A DNA stretch of 64,000 nucleotides, from positions 1 through 64,000 of the forward strand of contig NZ_MJGC01000054.1 in the NCBI RefSeq assembly GCF_001746915.1. Reading direction: 5' to 3'. The notes under the pieces were generated by a model. That model ran no database searches. It saw only the letters and a program-made list of their open reading frames with translations, and was not told the origin of the DNA. The position numbers and the translations under genes are program-made. Source of the stretch: Desertifilum tharense IPPAS B-1220 (GTDB taxonomy: Bacteria; Cyanobacteriota; Cyanobacteriia; Cyanobacteriales; Desertifilaceae). Below are positions 37,901 through 46,616 of this stretch, piece by piece (the stretch's first letter is position 1; every line of letters begins with the position of its first letter).

Positions 37901-38443
37901 GTCGAATCGTTGCGAAACTTCTCGCGCCTTGATGAAGCCGAATGCAAAGCGGTGAATTTACACGAAGGCATCGATAACACCCTCTTGATTCTTCAGCATC
38001 GCCTGCGGGCTAATCCAGAACGGTCTGACATTACAATCCATAAAGATTATGCCGCCCTACCCCCCATACGCTGTTACGCCGGACACCTCAATCAGGTGTT
38101 TATGAATTTGCTGGCGAATGCTATTGATGCCTTAGAAGAAAAGTTGCGTAGCACTCATGCAACCTTTGAACCCACCATTACCATCCAAACATCGGTGTTA
38201 GACTCGGTACCGTCCGCTGTGGCAATCCGCATTAGCGATAATGGCATTGGCATGGAACCCGAAACGCAGCAACGCCTCTTCGATCCATTTTTTACCACAA
38301 AACCCATCGGTCGCGGTACGGGCTTGGGATTGTCGATTTCTCACTCGATTGTGGTAGAGCGGCACGGCGGACAGATAACGGTACAATCTGAACGGGGTCG
38401 AGGCACAACTTTTGAAATTGTTCTCCCCTGGGATGAAAGTTAA
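34961..38443 (+). CDS. Multi-PAS sensor histidine kinase with cyanobacteriochrome-like GAF domain
   Basis: A 1160-residue soluble sensor kinase. Five PAS modules occupy about residues 25-690 (several ending in WxGxxxDIT-type PAC segments), then a GAF domain (~700-860), a coiled coil, the His box VAHEINNPVSFIYGN and an HATPase with NAIDALE, DNGIGM and GTGLGLS. The GAF domain has a DPCF motif (Cys765) and, exactly 28 residues on, a CH motif (Cys793) in NCDVQPCHVELLKKFQVKANLVVPIL. This is the layout of DXCF-type cyanobacteriochromes, whose two cysteines bind a bilin. No receiver is fused. psbP-like and maf genes follow 18 bases downstream. Confidence 0.9.
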   Translation: MLSFGPAARPACELQGGIISSPHFQHPETLLSQLPGLVYQGYFHPEGYIEFTYLSAGCKTLLGLEAAELIANPHLLTERLPPDRRQSFIKTLQTAQQQPQFWEWEGCFVTSEGKVKWLTFCAIPEAQPSGKILWQGWMADITYTMQLELAVQRSKTRFAQLVANVPAVIYQYRQGADRSDTLTYISPYIRDLLGINPDSLLQGQDPFRRFVHPEDFDSWQSAIAHSATTLSQLHWEGRLIDTSGEIKWVNTTSRPKQQVNGDILWDGALIDISDRKHAEIALSNSEQKYRSLYDSMNEGVMLCEMLYDLAGNPTDYRILEVNPAYEDIIGMKREQAVGTYASQLEGIGEIAYLEQFARVAQTGEAIAFEAYSEALDKDFRICAFATAPHQFAILFEDITQRKLTEVQLEQTVKQRTQQLQDTIAQLQSEIQVREQVEGALRQSQTQLANLLESITDGFFAVNREGQFTYLNHSGEQILHRSQTEVLGQSLWEVFPEWRGSQLEGAIAEAIATGKLATFEICTLAERQWLEVRIYPSDEGLSVFFHDITQQKHAQAAIHQAQEHFQKLAENVPGMLYQFVLTPDGNTKFSFVSAGSQEVYELTPQQIYENGQLLLDAVDPEDRATFVQTVAFSQQNLSPWRWEGRIWTPSGKMKWISGASRPEKTSEGEIFWDGIVTDITPNKLAEAELLKQHQRSQLLAEITVKIRQSLQIEEILQTTVTEVLRILNCDRVLIYQLLPDGGGVVTSEATSGDCQSILGETITDPCFHNRYLEAYRQGRVRAIADLDNCDVQPCHVELLKKFQVKANLVVPILQREDLWGLLIAHQCTTTRDWTAFEQELLQQLANQVGIALAQAQLLEQYMKTSQQLAKQNIILEQALVSLQNTQTQLVQSEKMASLGQLVAGVAHEINNPVSFIYGNLSHARQYFHDLLDLLHLYQHHYPEPVPEIADTIEELDLDFITADLQNLLKSMNVGTKRIREIVESLRNFSRLDEAECKAVNLHEGIDNTLLILQHRLRANPERSDITIHKDYAALPPIRCYAGHLNQVFMNLLANAIDALEEKLRSTHATFEPTITIQTSVLDSVPSAVAIRISDNGIGMEPETQQRLFDPFFTTKPIGRGTGLGLSISHSIVVERHGGQITVQSERGRGTTFEIVLPWDES

Positions 38444-38461
38444 ACGTTAATCAAGAGTGCG

Positions 38462-39025
38462 ATGAATAACCAACGATTCCGAATGGGTCAGCGACTGGTT
38501 TTAGTATTGATAATGATACTGGGCCTGAGTCTGGGTGGCTGCGTCGCTACTGGGGTGGGGTTGCAAAGTTATGTGGATGCGGAAGATGGTTATGAGTTTC
38601 TTTATCCGAATGGTTGGGTTCCGGTAGAGGTGCGTTCTGGGCCGGATGTGGTGTTTCGCGATTTGGTGGAACGCAGTGAGAATGTATCGCTGATGATGAG
38701 TCCGGTACCGAAGGATCGATTGTTACAAGATTTAGGCGATGCAACTGAAGTGGGGTATCGTTTGAGTAAAAGCGCGATCGCACCTCCCGATTCTGGGCGC
38801 GTTGCTGAGTTAGTCAGTGCAGAGTCGCGACAAGCCAAGGGCAAGACCTATTACCTGTTAGAATACGCCGTCAAGCTCAAAGAGGGGGGAGAACGGCATA
38901 ATTTTGCTAGCGTCGCCATCAGCCGGGGCAAACTGTTTACGTTTAACCTATCCACCACAGAACGCCGTTGGCAAAAAGCCCAAGAGACGTTTAGGCAAGC
39001 TGTGGAATCGTTTTCAGTGTATTAA
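38462..39025 (+). CDS. PsbP-family lipoprotein (CyanoP-like)
   Basis: A 187-residue lumenal lipoprotein related to PsbP of photosystem II. The signal peptide ends in a lipobox (LSLGGCVAT). The mature start [20 protein letters not shown] is a hallmark of PsbP/CyanoP, and later [19 protein letters not shown] and [18 protein letters not shown] also match. CyanoP helps photosystem II assembly at the thylakoid lumen. It begins 18 bases after the histidine kinase stop and ends 1 base before maf, so it is likely in the same transcript. Confidence 0.9.
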   Translation: MNNQRFRMGQRLVLVLIMILGLSLGGCVATGVGLQSYVDAEDGYEFLYPNGWVPVEVRSGPDVVFRDLVERSENVSLMMSPVPKDRLLQDLGDATEVGYRLSKSAIAPPDSGRVAELVSAESRQAKGKTYYLLEYAVKLKEGGERHNFASVAISRGKLFTFNLSTTERRWQKAQETFRQAVESFSVY

Positions 39026-39026
39026 A

Positions 39027-39647
39027 ATGCGTGTCGATCTTCCTCAACTGGTATTAGCTTCTGCCTCTCCGGCGCGGTTGCGCTTGTTGCAAACGGCGGG
39101 ATTTTCTCCCCAAGTGCGGGTTAGCGATTTTGATGAGTCGCAAGTTCAGTTAAGCCATCCCGAAGCATTGGTGAACCAGCTAGCCACCGCTAAAGCGGAA
39201 ATGGTGATTCAGTCGCTAGAGACAGATTTAGCCCATGCTTTAGTGTTGGGATGCGATTCGGTTTTGGCCGTTGATGGCGAGATTCATGGTAAGCCAAAAG
39301 ATAGCACGGAGGCGATCGCCCGTTGGCAAAGGTTGCGGGGAAATTGTGGCGAACTCTATACGGGCCATGCCTTAATTGATTTAGGACGATCGACTCGGAT
39401 TGTCCGCGCCCAAGTGACGCAGGTTTATTTTGCCCATATTAGCGATCGCACGATTGAAGCCTACGTTCGCACCCAAGAACCCCTCAAGTGTGCGGGGGCT
39501 TTTGCGCTAGAGGGTTATGGCGGATTATTTGTCGAAAAGATTGTGGGCTGTCATAGTAATGTTATTGGTTTAAGTTTGCCCTTATTTCGACAAATGCTAG
39601 AGCAGATCGGGTATGAGGTCACAAATTTTTGGGAAACCTCTCTGTAA
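39027..39647 (+). CDS. maf: Maf-family nucleoside triphosphate pyrophosphatase
   Basis: A 206-residue house-cleaning pyrophosphatase that hydrolyses non-canonical NTPs. The start [19 protein letters not shown] is diagnostic, as are [31 protein letters not shown] and the FALEGYGG segment. The frame is open from 38904, but that part overlaps the PsbP-like gene in another frame. The ATG at 39027 gives the family N-terminus, immediately after the PsbP-like stop. Confidence 0.95.
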   Translation: MRVDLPQLVLASASPARLRLLQTAGFSPQVRVSDFDESQVQLSHPEALVNQLATAKAEMVIQSLETDLAHALVLGCDSVLAVDGEIHGKPKDSTEAIARWQRLRGNCGELYTGHALIDLGRSTRIVRAQVTQVYFAHISDRTIEAYVRTQEPLKCAGAFALEGYGGLFVEKIVGCHSNVIGLSLPLFRQMLEQIGYEVTNFWETSL

Positions 39648-39753
39648 GATAGAATCAACGCCGTTCTAGTTTGATAGGATGTCTTGTTGAGAATGGCGAT
39701 CGCAACTCCAATGGCAAGCCCCACTTCTTTCTCGTTTATCCACCTCTAGAGCT

Positions 39754-40830
39754 ATGCACAAGAATCACGCTTCTGGCGGTCAGTTGCTCAATTTTAACCG
39801 GGAAGTGCAACACCCCTCGCAACTCGGTCAACTGTGCGGGTCCGATCGACTATTTCGCGATCGCTATGCCATTCATCGGTTATTAGGGCGCGGGGGGTTT
39901 GGTGTAACTTTTTTGGCACAAGATATCACGCAGCCAGAGTCTCCCTACTGCGTGATTAAACAACTGTTTCCCAAAGCCAGCGATGAGGCGGCGCTGAAAC
40001 GGGCGAGAAAGTGCTTTGCAAGGGAAGCCAAAACCCTGCACCAATTAGGCAACCACAGCCAAATTCCGGCGTTATTTGATTATTTTGAGGCCGAGGGCGA
40101 ATTTTATCTGGTGCAAGAGTATGTTGAAGGAATGACCCTCACCAAGGAAATACGGCGATATGGGACATTCTCGGAAACTAAGGTGAAGCTATTCTTAAGC
40201 GAGATTTTGCCCCTATTGCAATTTATCCATTATCAAGGGGTGATCCATCGCGATATTAAGCCCCCCAATATTCTCCGCCGTCAGAGCGATCGCAAGTTAG
40301 TTTTAATTGATTTTGGGGCCGTTAAAGAAAAATTAGCCGAAACCACAGCAGCTTTAGATCAACAAACAACCACAACTTCAACGAATTTCGTCGGAACTCT
40401 AGGCTTTGCGCCTCCCGAACAGTTGTCCTTGCGTCCGGTGTATGGCAGCGATCTTTACGCATTAGGAATTACCTGCATTTACCTATTAACCGGAAGAACG
40501 CCCTTACAACTGCAAACCAATCCGGAAACCGGGGAAATTTGCTGGCGTAATTTTATCCAAGTGGGCGATTATTTAGCCGAAATTATCGATAAACTCATTA
40601 AACCTTCGACGCGAGAACGCTATCGGTCTGCTAAAGAAGCCTTGCACACTTTAGATTTAGAAGGTCACATCGACAGTTTAGCCAATTGCATGATGACTAA
40701 ACCCCTTTCCGGGAAAGAATCTCGCCCCCCCGTAGAAGAACCCGGACAATATCTCCCCCCTGCGGTAAGAACTGCGATCGCAATCCGCAATCGCCTCGCC
40801 CGAATGAAGCAAAATAGACCTTCATGGTAG
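39754..40830 (+). CDS. Ser/Thr protein kinase
   Basis: A 358-residue Hanks-type kinase, similar in style to the one at 10.2-11.6 kb but without the membrane tail. Gly loop LGRGGFGVTFLA, VIKQLFP lysine, HRDIKPPN catalytic loop, IDFGAVK, GTLGFAPPEQ activation/P+1 region. A ~35-residue N-terminal extension precedes the kinase fold. The C-terminal ~60 residues after the kinase are Pro/Arg rich without a domain I recognise. Its stop codon lies inside a hairpin terminator. Confidence 0.9.
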   Translation: MHKNHASGGQLLNFNREVQHPSQLGQLCGSDRLFRDRYAIHRLLGRGGFGVTFLAQDITQPESPYCVIKQLFPKASDEAALKRARKCFAREAKTLHQLGNHSQIPALFDYFEAEGEFYLVQEYVEGMTLTKEIRRYGTFSETKVKLFLSEILPLLQFIHYQGVIHRDIKPPNILRRQSDRKLVLIDFGAVKEKLAETTAALDQQTTTTSTNFVGTLGFAPPEQLSLRPVYGSDLYALGITCIYLLTGRTPLQLQTNPETGEICWRNFIQVGDYLAEIIDKLIKPSTRERYRSAKEALHTLDLEGHIDSLANCMMTKPLSGKESRPPVEEPGQYLPPAVRTAIAIRNRLARMKQNRPSW

Positions 40831-40856
40831 AGGCGATCGCGAAAACCGCCTCTACC
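40826..40856. terminator. Bidirectional terminator-like hairpin
   Basis: A perfect 10-bp stem (GGTAGAGGCG at 40826-40835, CGCCTCTACC at 40847-40856) with an 11-base loop. It includes the kinase stop codon and sits 6 bases from the stop of the convergent small gene, so it can serve both. The following plus-strand bases (AGGTTTTAG) are moderately T-rich. Confidence 0.65.
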
Positions 40857-40861
40857 AGGTT

Positions 40862-41038
40862 TTAGCGCGGCGGTTGAATGCACACTTCCTCAATTTCAAC
40901 CGCGCTGGCCGTGGGGAAGGGATAAAGTTGCGCCAGCGTCAAATAGGCCGCAAAAATTTGCGGGATTTCGATCGTGATAATGGTTAAGCCAACGATGATA
41001 TCGCGCTTGGTGAGCTTGCGAGATTCAGACTTAGACAT
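40862..41038 (-). CDS. Small single-helix membrane protein
   Basis: A 58-residue product: a charged start (MSKSESRKLTKRDI), a hydrophobic segment (IVGLTIITIEIPQIFAAYLTLAQL) and an acidic tail ending in CIQPPR. The ATG at 41038 has AGGAG 9 bases upstream and is preferred over one at 41062. I do not know the family; the good ribosome site and coherent helix support it being real. Confidence 0.6.
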   Translation of the reverse strand: MSKSESRKLTKRDIIVGLTIITIEIPQIFAAYLTLAQLYPFPTASAVEIEEVCIQPPR

Positions 41039-41285
41039 GGTTATTTCTCCTGTCAGCAGCAAAGAGGAGTAGAGGTATCAGGTGTTCGATCCCTGATGCT
41101 GACTACAATACAGAGTTTATGAGTGACCCCCTGCTGATGATCGACTGTTGATGATCGACAATTTTGTAAACTTGTTTAAAGGCATGAGATGGCAATCCCT
41201 GGTAGGAGGTGCTGTAAGATACCAGGTAAGTGTTGCACTATAGTAGAGATTCCCAATTTTTTTACTTTGAGGTGGACTTCAATCT

Positions 41286-42416
41286 GTGTCTTCTGGTAAG
41301 CAATGTCAGCTAACACCTTCTGGTAGGGCTAAGTTGGAAACAGCTTTAAAGGCGATCTTTGGCTGCGAGCCTTCTCATAACAAAGTGTATGAATGGGCTA
41401 GAGAACGTTGGAGTATGGGTAGACAAACAATTACGGATGTTAGGAATGGGAAAAGCGTCAATATTACTACATTAGAGAATTTATTTTATTTGGTTAAACA
41501 AGGCTTGAATGAGAAGTCTCAAGGCAATCGTTCCTTAGCTGAATTCGCCAAGAATTTTATACTTACTGACAAAGATTATGATAGCGTTAGCGGAGCAAAA
41601 CCTAAAAGAAACTGTCAAAAAAACTTTACCTTAAATGAGGGCAAGCCTTTAGAGATTGCTTTAGATACTCTAGATTACAAAGCTCAAAATGATAGTTTTG
41701 ATAATTATATTAAAAAGCGTCAAATTATCAGTTTTTTGATTCATGGAACGTGTAATTATGGTCAGTTATGGCTAACCAATCGTTTAGTGAGACAACATTT
41801 TGAGTATGCCTATGTTGCAGAAAAGCTGGTACGTATCGACCTACCCCCTTATAGTCCCAATCGAGAGATATATATTGACACGGTTTGGACACTATTAGCT
41901 AAAAGATTTTCTCTGGGTTCTAATGTTTCTGTCAAAGCTTGTATTGACATCGCTTTTGAGTATTGGTTGCAAGGAACTTTGATTTTTTGTATTCGGAATT
42001 TTGATGCTCTTTATCCTGAAGAACGAAATCAATTACTTGACCAGTTTTGGATTCCGTTGGTTGAAAAATCCAAAAAACATTTATCGGAGGACATAGAATC
42101 TTGCTTAATCTTATTTTTAGTAGATAATACGGGAATAGTTCCAGTCGATCCGTTTAATTGTATGCCGGATGATCATTGTACTGTTTTGCCAATGCTGACT
42201 AAATTTGGAAAGCATCCAGACGATATTTTGAAGAACTGGGTACGCACAAATCGTAATTTACTAAATTGCCCGGAACCGTATCAGTTATCACCTTTAGTTC
42301 AATATATCTGGAACAAGAGTAATGAGGGAATTCCCGAATATGTATTTAAGGAGATTTGCGAAATATGTAAACCTAATTCTAGTTGGCTAAAAATCAAAAA
42401 TGGATTTAAATTATGA
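41286..42416 (+). CDS. HTH plus inactive-STAND-like protein of a vWA-MoxR conflict system
   Basis: A 376-residue protein opening the DGR-linked operon. The first ~90 residues look like a small helical DNA-binding or death-fold-like domain (WARERWSMGRQTITDVRNGKSVNITTLENL). From ~residue 140 the FLIHGTCNYGQLWLTNRLV segment resembles the P-loop region of STAND NTPases with the Walker A Lys/Ser lost, i.e. the inactive STAND (iSTAND) type. The later LIFCIRNFDAL and ILFLVDNTG strands fit a Walker B/sensor without catalytic acids. GTG start. Its stop overlaps the MoxR gene by 4 bases. In such systems this component is thought to be the signalling hub. The family call is from pattern memory. Confidence 0.7.
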   Translation: MSSGKQCQLTPSGRAKLETALKAIFGCEPSHNKVYEWARERWSMGRQTITDVRNGKSVNITTLENLFYLVKQGLNEKSQGNRSLAEFAKNFILTDKDYDSVSGAKPKRNCQKNFTLNEGKPLEIALDTLDYKAQNDSFDNYIKKRQIISFLIHGTCNYGQLWLTNRLVRQHFEYAYVAEKLVRIDLPPYSPNREIYIDTVWTLLAKRFSLGSNVSVKACIDIAFEYWLQGTLIFCIRNFDALYPEERNQLLDQFWIPLVEKSKKHLSEDIESCLILFLVDNTGIVPVDPFNCMPDDHCTVLPMLTKFGKHPDDILKNWVRTNRNLLNCPEPYQLSPLVQYIWNKSNEGIPEYVFKEICEICKPNSSWLKIKNGFKL

Positions 42417-43423
42417 TGCAACCTATTCCAGATTATAACCTTGAATATACCGGAGAGATTAATCCCGAACCAGGGGATAAACAAACCCCTTACTGTCCTA
42501 GTGAATCGCTGATTAAAATTGTTCAGTTGGCGATTAAACTTGAGCGTCCTCTGTTATTGATGGGAGAGCCAGGGGTAGGAAAAACGAAGCTAGCTCATGC
42601 GATTGCTTATCATTTTTCTCATAATCCTGCTAACAAAGCTGCTTTGGAATGGATTAAAGACCAGACGGAATGGAAGGATTTTATCAATAAAGAGGGCTGG
42701 CCTTTTTTTCCTTGGTATATTAAATCTACGACTCAAGCCAGGAATGGCTTATATACTTATGATGCAGTAGGAAGATTGCGCGATACTCAACTGGTTAGGA
42801 GTGAGTTTTTACCCAACGATTTGCGAGGGAAAATTATTCAAAATTTACAAGACAAGCAACAGAGAGGTTATATTAAGTTAGGAGCTTTGGGAAAAGCTTT
42901 TAAGAGTCCTTTACCTGCGGTTGTTTTAATTGATGAAATTGACAAAGCAGATATCGATTTTCCTAACGATCTTTTAGTTGAGTTAGATGAAAAATGTTTT
43001 TTGATTGAAGAAACTCAAGAAGAGGTTTTTGCAAAAAATCCTCCTATTTTAATTGTGACTAGCAACAATGAAAAAGATTTGCCAAACGCTTTTTTAAGGC
43101 GCTGTCTTTTTCATTACATGGAATCTCCAAGTAGAACAGAACTGGAGACAATTATACAAGCTCATTTTGGGCAAGATTTGCCGAATATTGATAAGATTAT
43201 CGACGCTTATTTAGATTTACAGAATTTAACTGCGAAGCAAGGGGGAAAGCAAGTTAGTACCAGCGAGCTTTTAGATTTTATTAAAGCTTTTAAGGAAATT
43301 TTATTTGCTCCATTGAGCGATGTACCTGCCTTGTTTAGAGAAAACTTAGGATTGTTACTCAAAACTCGCGAAGAACAGATTCGTTATCATAAAACACGGG
43401 AGAGAACGGAAGATGACTCCTGA
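42413..43423 (+). CDS. MoxR-type AAA+ ATPase
   Basis: A 336-residue AAA+ ATPase. Walker A GEPGVGKT (residues 51-58), Walker B VVLIDEID (D174-E175), sensor 1 VTSNNEKDLPNAFLRRC with the arginine finger region. MoxR ATPases work as chaperone-like partners of vWA-domain proteins, remodelling or activating them. The gene starts inside the stop of the iSTAND-like gene (ATGATG) and its own end overlaps the vWA gene by 11 bases, so the three products are probably made in fixed ratio and act together. AT-rich, like its two neighbours. Confidence 0.9.
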   Translation: MMQPIPDYNLEYTGEINPEPGDKQTPYCPSESLIKIVQLAIKLERPLLLMGEPGVGKTKLAHAIAYHFSHNPANKAALEWIKDQTEWKDFINKEGWPFFPWYIKSTTQARNGLYTYDAVGRLRDTQLVRSEFLPNDLRGKIIQNLQDKQQRGYIKLGALGKAFKSPLPAVVLIDEIDKADIDFPNDLLVELDEKCFLIEETQEEVFAKNPPILIVTSNNEKDLPNAFLRRCLFHYMESPSRTELETIIQAHFGQDLPNIDKIIDAYLDLQNLTAKQGGKQVSTSELLDFIKAFKEILFAPLSDVPALFRENLGLLLKTREEQIRYHKTRERTEDDS

Positions 43424-46154
43424 CGATCCTTATTTAATTCATTTGTTTTATGATTTGAAACAAGCTGGTTTACCTTTAAGAATTCAAGAAGATTATGGAC
43501 TCTTGAGGAAAGCTTATAGCCTGGGCTATATTCCCCAAAGCTTAGATGAACTAGAGGAACTCTGCGAACAGCTTTGGGTAAAGTCTCTAGCCGAGAAAAA
43601 GATTTTTGATGCTTGTTTTCGAGAATATAAGTCTATAAAGTTACAAGAACTCACACAACAATTTAAAGTCAAACCTAAAAACCGTGGGAAAACAAAGAAT
43701 AATAGGCGAAAAGCTTCAAAGTCGCCCTTACAGCCATCTACTAAAGAACCTGTTGGCTCATCGGAACCGAGTCAGAATGTGAATGATTTTGAATCTGATT
43801 TAGCAGATATTCAAGTTGGTGTTGCTGTTCCTGTGGCTCAAAGTCCATCGCGAGCAAGTCCTCGACAAAAGTTTGTTCTTAATGATGAATATTTTCCGGT
43901 AACGAGAGCGCAAATGCAACACGGGTGGAGATCGTTGCGAAAGTTGATGCGCCAGGGACGCGAGACAGAACCTGATATTGCGCGAACAATTCAGCGAATT
44001 TGTCAAGAAAATATTGCTGAGTTGGCTTTACGCCCGACTCGAATTAATCAAACAGAATTACTTTTATTTGTCGATTGTAGCGACTCGATGGCTCCCTTTG
44101 CGCTGATTAGCGAGCGGTTGATTGAAACTGCAACTCAGAGAAACTTTTTCAGGCGCATACAAGTTTTTTATTTCCGCAACAGTCCGATAGATGCTGTTTT
44201 TACTGATGTTGCTCTGCTGAATAAGCAGCCACTGGATACTTTGATAGCAAGCTTACATACCAGTCGAACGCTAGCAATGATTTTTAGCGATGCGGGTGCA
44301 GCCAAAGGGGGAAGCAGCCAAGCGAGAGCAGAACTAACTCAAAAATTCTTAACCCAAGTTCGCGCTGCTGTGCAACAGGTGGTATGGCTTAACCCATTAC
44401 CTCAAGAAAGGTGGCTGGACAATACGGCTGAAGTCATTGCTTGCCAGGTGGCAATGTTTCCTTTTAGTTTATCGGGTTGGCGAGAACTTTTGCAGATTTT
44501 GCGAGGTCAGCCTGCTACGCAAGTTGAATTTTTAGAAAGCGTGCAGCCGCTAGAAGAGAGCGAGTTAGGGGTTTTGGACGAATTAGAGGAAATGATGGCT
44601 GCAAGCACTGCTGATGACTATCAGTACCAGGAGGCAACAGAGCGCTTAGAACGTTTTGTTGCAGAGTTCCCAGAATACCTATCCTTTGCTTGTCATGCTG
44701 CATTTCCACTGGCGTTAACACCAGACTTCCTTTATTACCTGCGGGAAAATTTTGCACCTACATTACCCTGGATAGTTGTTAGCGATCTTTTATTATCTGG
44801 GCTATGCCAACCGTTGGGTAGTCGGCTGTACCAGATGGATAGTTTAACCCGGCATTTGTTGCTTAAAACACTCAAAGCAAGTTTTGGTCAGTCGCGGCTG
44901 CATAAGCTTTCGGATGCTTTATTGTTTTACTTGTACCAAGGGTTGCAAGAGAGGGATTTGGAAGTTCAGGAGTTGGGCGAGCATCCCGAATGGATTGCTT
45001 TAGCTTATACAGAGCCAACAGAACTGGCTCAACAGTTAGCAGAAAAATTGCAGCAAACTTTTACGGGAGAGGGAGGAGAGCGAGTTAAAGCTGCTTCGCT
45101 GATTGCAACTTTTGCTGAACCTTTAGCGGAGGCAAACTTTAAGCCCTTGTTGACTTTAGCACGAGGTATTGGTCGTCAGGCACGGGGATACGAACAGGGA
45201 GCGCAAGAAATCTTTGACCAACTTCTACCAGAACTGAAATTTGGGAAAGTCACAATACAAGTTCCGGGTAAAAGTGGCTTAAAATCCTTTAGCTTTGAGA
45301 CGGTGCGGGTGAACCGACGGGGGGAGGAAGTGGAGCGGAAAACGCACCAGGCGCGGTATTTTACCGAGGACTTGGGGCAGGGGGTGATGCTGGAGATGGT
45401 TGAGATTCCGGGGGGGACATTTTGGATGGGTTCGCCGAAAGGGGAGGGATACGGCGATGAAAAACCGCAGCATTCGGTGACGGTGCCAGCATTCTTTATG
45501 GCAAAATATCCGGTGACGCAGGCGCAGTGGCGGGCGGTGGCGGCGCTTCCCCAGGTGGAACGGAGCTTGGAGGCTGACCCGGCTAGGTTTAAGGGGGATA
45601 ATCGTCCTGTAGAGCAGGTTTCTTGGTTTGATGCGGTGGAGTTTTGCGCCCGTTTGTCAAAGAAGGTGGGGCGGGAGTATTCTTTACCCAGCGAGGCACA
45701 ATGGGAATATGCTTGTCGGGCGGGAACGACGACGCCGTTTTATTTTGGGGAGACGATAACGACCCAGTTAGTTAATTATGACGGGAACTATACTTATGCG
45801 GAGGAACCCAAAGGCGAGTATCGAAAGAAAACAACCCCTGTCGGCAGTTTTCCCCCGAATGCTTTTGGTTTGTATGATATGCATGGGAATGTTAGGGAGT
45901 GGTGTTTAGATGATTGGCATGATAGTTATCAGGGTGCGCCAGAGGATGGTAGTGCTTGGCTAGATGGGAATGATAATCTTTCTCAAAAGCCAAATGATTC
46001 TAAAGCTGTCCTGCGGGGCGGTTCGTGGATCTTCATTCCGAATCTCTGCCGTTCTGCGTGTCGCAGCAACAACCACCTCAGCGAGCGCGGTAGCAACGAC
46101 TACGCTTTCGGGTTTCGGGTGGTGTGCGTTGCGGGCAGGACTTTTAACCCTTGA
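43413..46154 (+). CDS. vWA protein fused to a DGR-diversified FGE/C-type-lectin domain
   Basis: A 913-residue fusion. Residues ~1-100 form a helical start like SAV_2336-type vWA proteins; a basic Ser/Pro linker follows; the vWA domain carries a MIDAS DCSDS motif at ~221-225 (metal-dependent adhesion). A helical middle part (~400-640) leads to an FGE-sulfatase domain (~650-913: VEIPGGTFWMGSP, PVTQAQWRAV, SLPSEAQWEYACRAGT, FGLYDMHGNVREW, LRGGSW, GFRVV). The last ~45 residues are the variable repeat of a DGR (listed separately). The FGE part is here most likely a ligand-binding sensor rather than an enzyme. It overlaps the MoxR gene by 11 bases and is followed by avd after 81 bases. Confidence 0.9.
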   Translation: MTPDDPYLIHLFYDLKQAGLPLRIQEDYGLLRKAYSLGYIPQSLDELEELCEQLWVKSLAEKKIFDACFREYKSIKLQELTQQFKVKPKNRGKTKNNRRKASKSPLQPSTKEPVGSSEPSQNVNDFESDLADIQVGVAVPVAQSPSRASPRQKFVLNDEYFPVTRAQMQHGWRSLRKLMRQGRETEPDIARTIQRICQENIAELALRPTRINQTELLLFVDCSDSMAPFALISERLIETATQRNFFRRIQVFYFRNSPIDAVFTDVALLNKQPLDTLIASLHTSRTLAMIFSDAGAAKGGSSQARAELTQKFLTQVRAAVQQVVWLNPLPQERWLDNTAEVIACQVAMFPFSLSGWRELLQILRGQPATQVEFLESVQPLEESELGVLDELEEMMAASTADDYQYQEATERLERFVAEFPEYLSFACHAAFPLALTPDFLYYLRENFAPTLPWIVVSDLLLSGLCQPLGSRLYQMDSLTRHLLLKTLKASFGQSRLHKLSDALLFYLYQGLQERDLEVQELGEHPEWIALAYTEPTELAQQLAEKLQQTFTGEGGERVKAASLIATFAEPLAEANFKPLLTLARGIGRQARGYEQGAQEIFDQLLPELKFGKVTIQVPGKSGLKSFSFETVRVNRRGEEVERKTHQARYFTEDLGQGVMLEMVEIPGGTFWMGSPKGEGYGDEKPQHSVTVPAFFMAKYPVTQAQWRAVAALPQVERSLEADPARFKGDNRPVEQVSWFDAVEFCARLSKKVGREYSLPSEAQWEYACRAGTTTPFYFGETITTQLVNYDGNYTYAEEPKGEYRKKTTPVGSFPPNAFGLYDMHGNVREWCLDDWHDSYQGAPEDGSAWLDGNDNLSQKPNDSKAVLRGGSWIFIPNLCRSACRSNNHLSERGSNDYAFGFRVVCVAGRTFNP
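46011..46138 (+). repeat. DGR variable repeat (VR)
   Basis: 128 bases at the 3' end of the vWA-FGE gene, encoding residues ~867-909 (LRGGSW ... GFRVVCVAG). It aligns without gaps to the template at 47733-47860. There are 16 differences and every one replaces a template adenine (5 to T within the first 16 changed sites region, the others to G, C or T). The final ~31 bases, CGGGTTTCGGG onward, are identical in both copies and are the probable initiation-of-mutagenic-homing site. Confidence 0.95.
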
Positions 46155-46196
46155 CACTTTTACCCTTTTACCCTCTTCCCTTCTTTCTCTTTTCCC

Positions 46197-46218
46197 TTAG
46201 CGAGCGTAGCGAGCGTTT
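46197..46218. repeat. GCGAGCGTAGCGAGCG short repeat
   Basis: A direct repeat of GCGAGCG in TTAGCGAGCGTAGCGAGCGTTT sits between the vWA-FGE stop and avd, in a spacer otherwise made of T/C-rich CCCTTTT-type bases. It may be a dispersed cyanobacterial repeat; no role is evident. Confidence 0.6.
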
Positions 46219-46235
46219 AAAATTTTTCAGAAAAA

Positions 46236-46616
46236 ATGGATGAACTCCCGATTATCCAAAAAACTTACGATTTAATCAAGTGGTACATCCCCTTACTGAA
46301 CAAGCTACCTCGCGATCATAAACTTATGTTAGGAAACCGCGTGATTGAACGGCTTTATGATATTTTGGAACAGTTAATTTTAGCACGTTACACCAAACAA
46401 AAACTACCCATTCTAGAATCAATTAACAGTCAACTGGCAATTTTGCGCTATCAAACGCGGTTACTATTTGATTTCAATCTATTTTCAGAACACCGCTACG
46501 AATACGCCAGTAAACTGATTGACGAGATTGGCAAAGAGTTAGGCGGTTGGATTAACAAACAGCGCCAGAGTCAGCCCTCACCCCCAGCCCCTCTCCCACG
46601 GGGAGAGGGGAGATAA
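46236..46616 (+). CDS. avd: DGR accessory variability determinant (Avd, four-helix bundle)
   Basis: A 126-residue basic helical protein matching bAvd-type proteins in length and pattern ([38 protein letters not shown], then [36 protein letters not shown]). Avd forms a barrel-like pentamer that binds the DGR reverse transcriptase and template RNA and is needed for adenine mutagenesis. It lies 38 bases upstream of the RT. Its last ~14 residues ([12 protein letters not shown]) are encoded by a dispersed hairpin repeat, so the natural C-terminus has been extended or replaced. Confidence 0.92.
   Translation: MDELPIIQKTYDLIKWYIPLLNKLPRDHKLMLGNRVIERLYDILEQLILARYTKQKLPILESINSQLAILRYQTRLLFDFNLFSEHRYEYASKLIDEIGKELGGWINKQRQSQPSPPAPLPRGEGR
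46576..46614. repeat. Palindromic dispersed repeat at the avd 3' end
   Basis: The CTCACCCCCAGCCCCTCTCCC-type repeat holds a perfect 10-bp stem (CCCCTCTCCC 46588-46597 / GGGAGAGGGG 46601-46610) with a 3-base loop. A degenerate relative occurs near 14288-14312. Here it supplies the avd stop codon. Confidence 0.85.

Noticed and set aside
45400..46154. FGE-sulfatase domain as an active formylglycine-generating enzyme
   Set aside because: The domain ends in a DGR variable repeat and is fused to vWA; such FGE/CLec folds are usually binding scaffolds, so enzymatic activity was not claimed.
46588..46610. Hairpin as a dedicated DGR recognition structure
   Set aside because: The same repeat type occurs elsewhere in the window unrelated to DGRs, so it is more simply a dispersed repeat.
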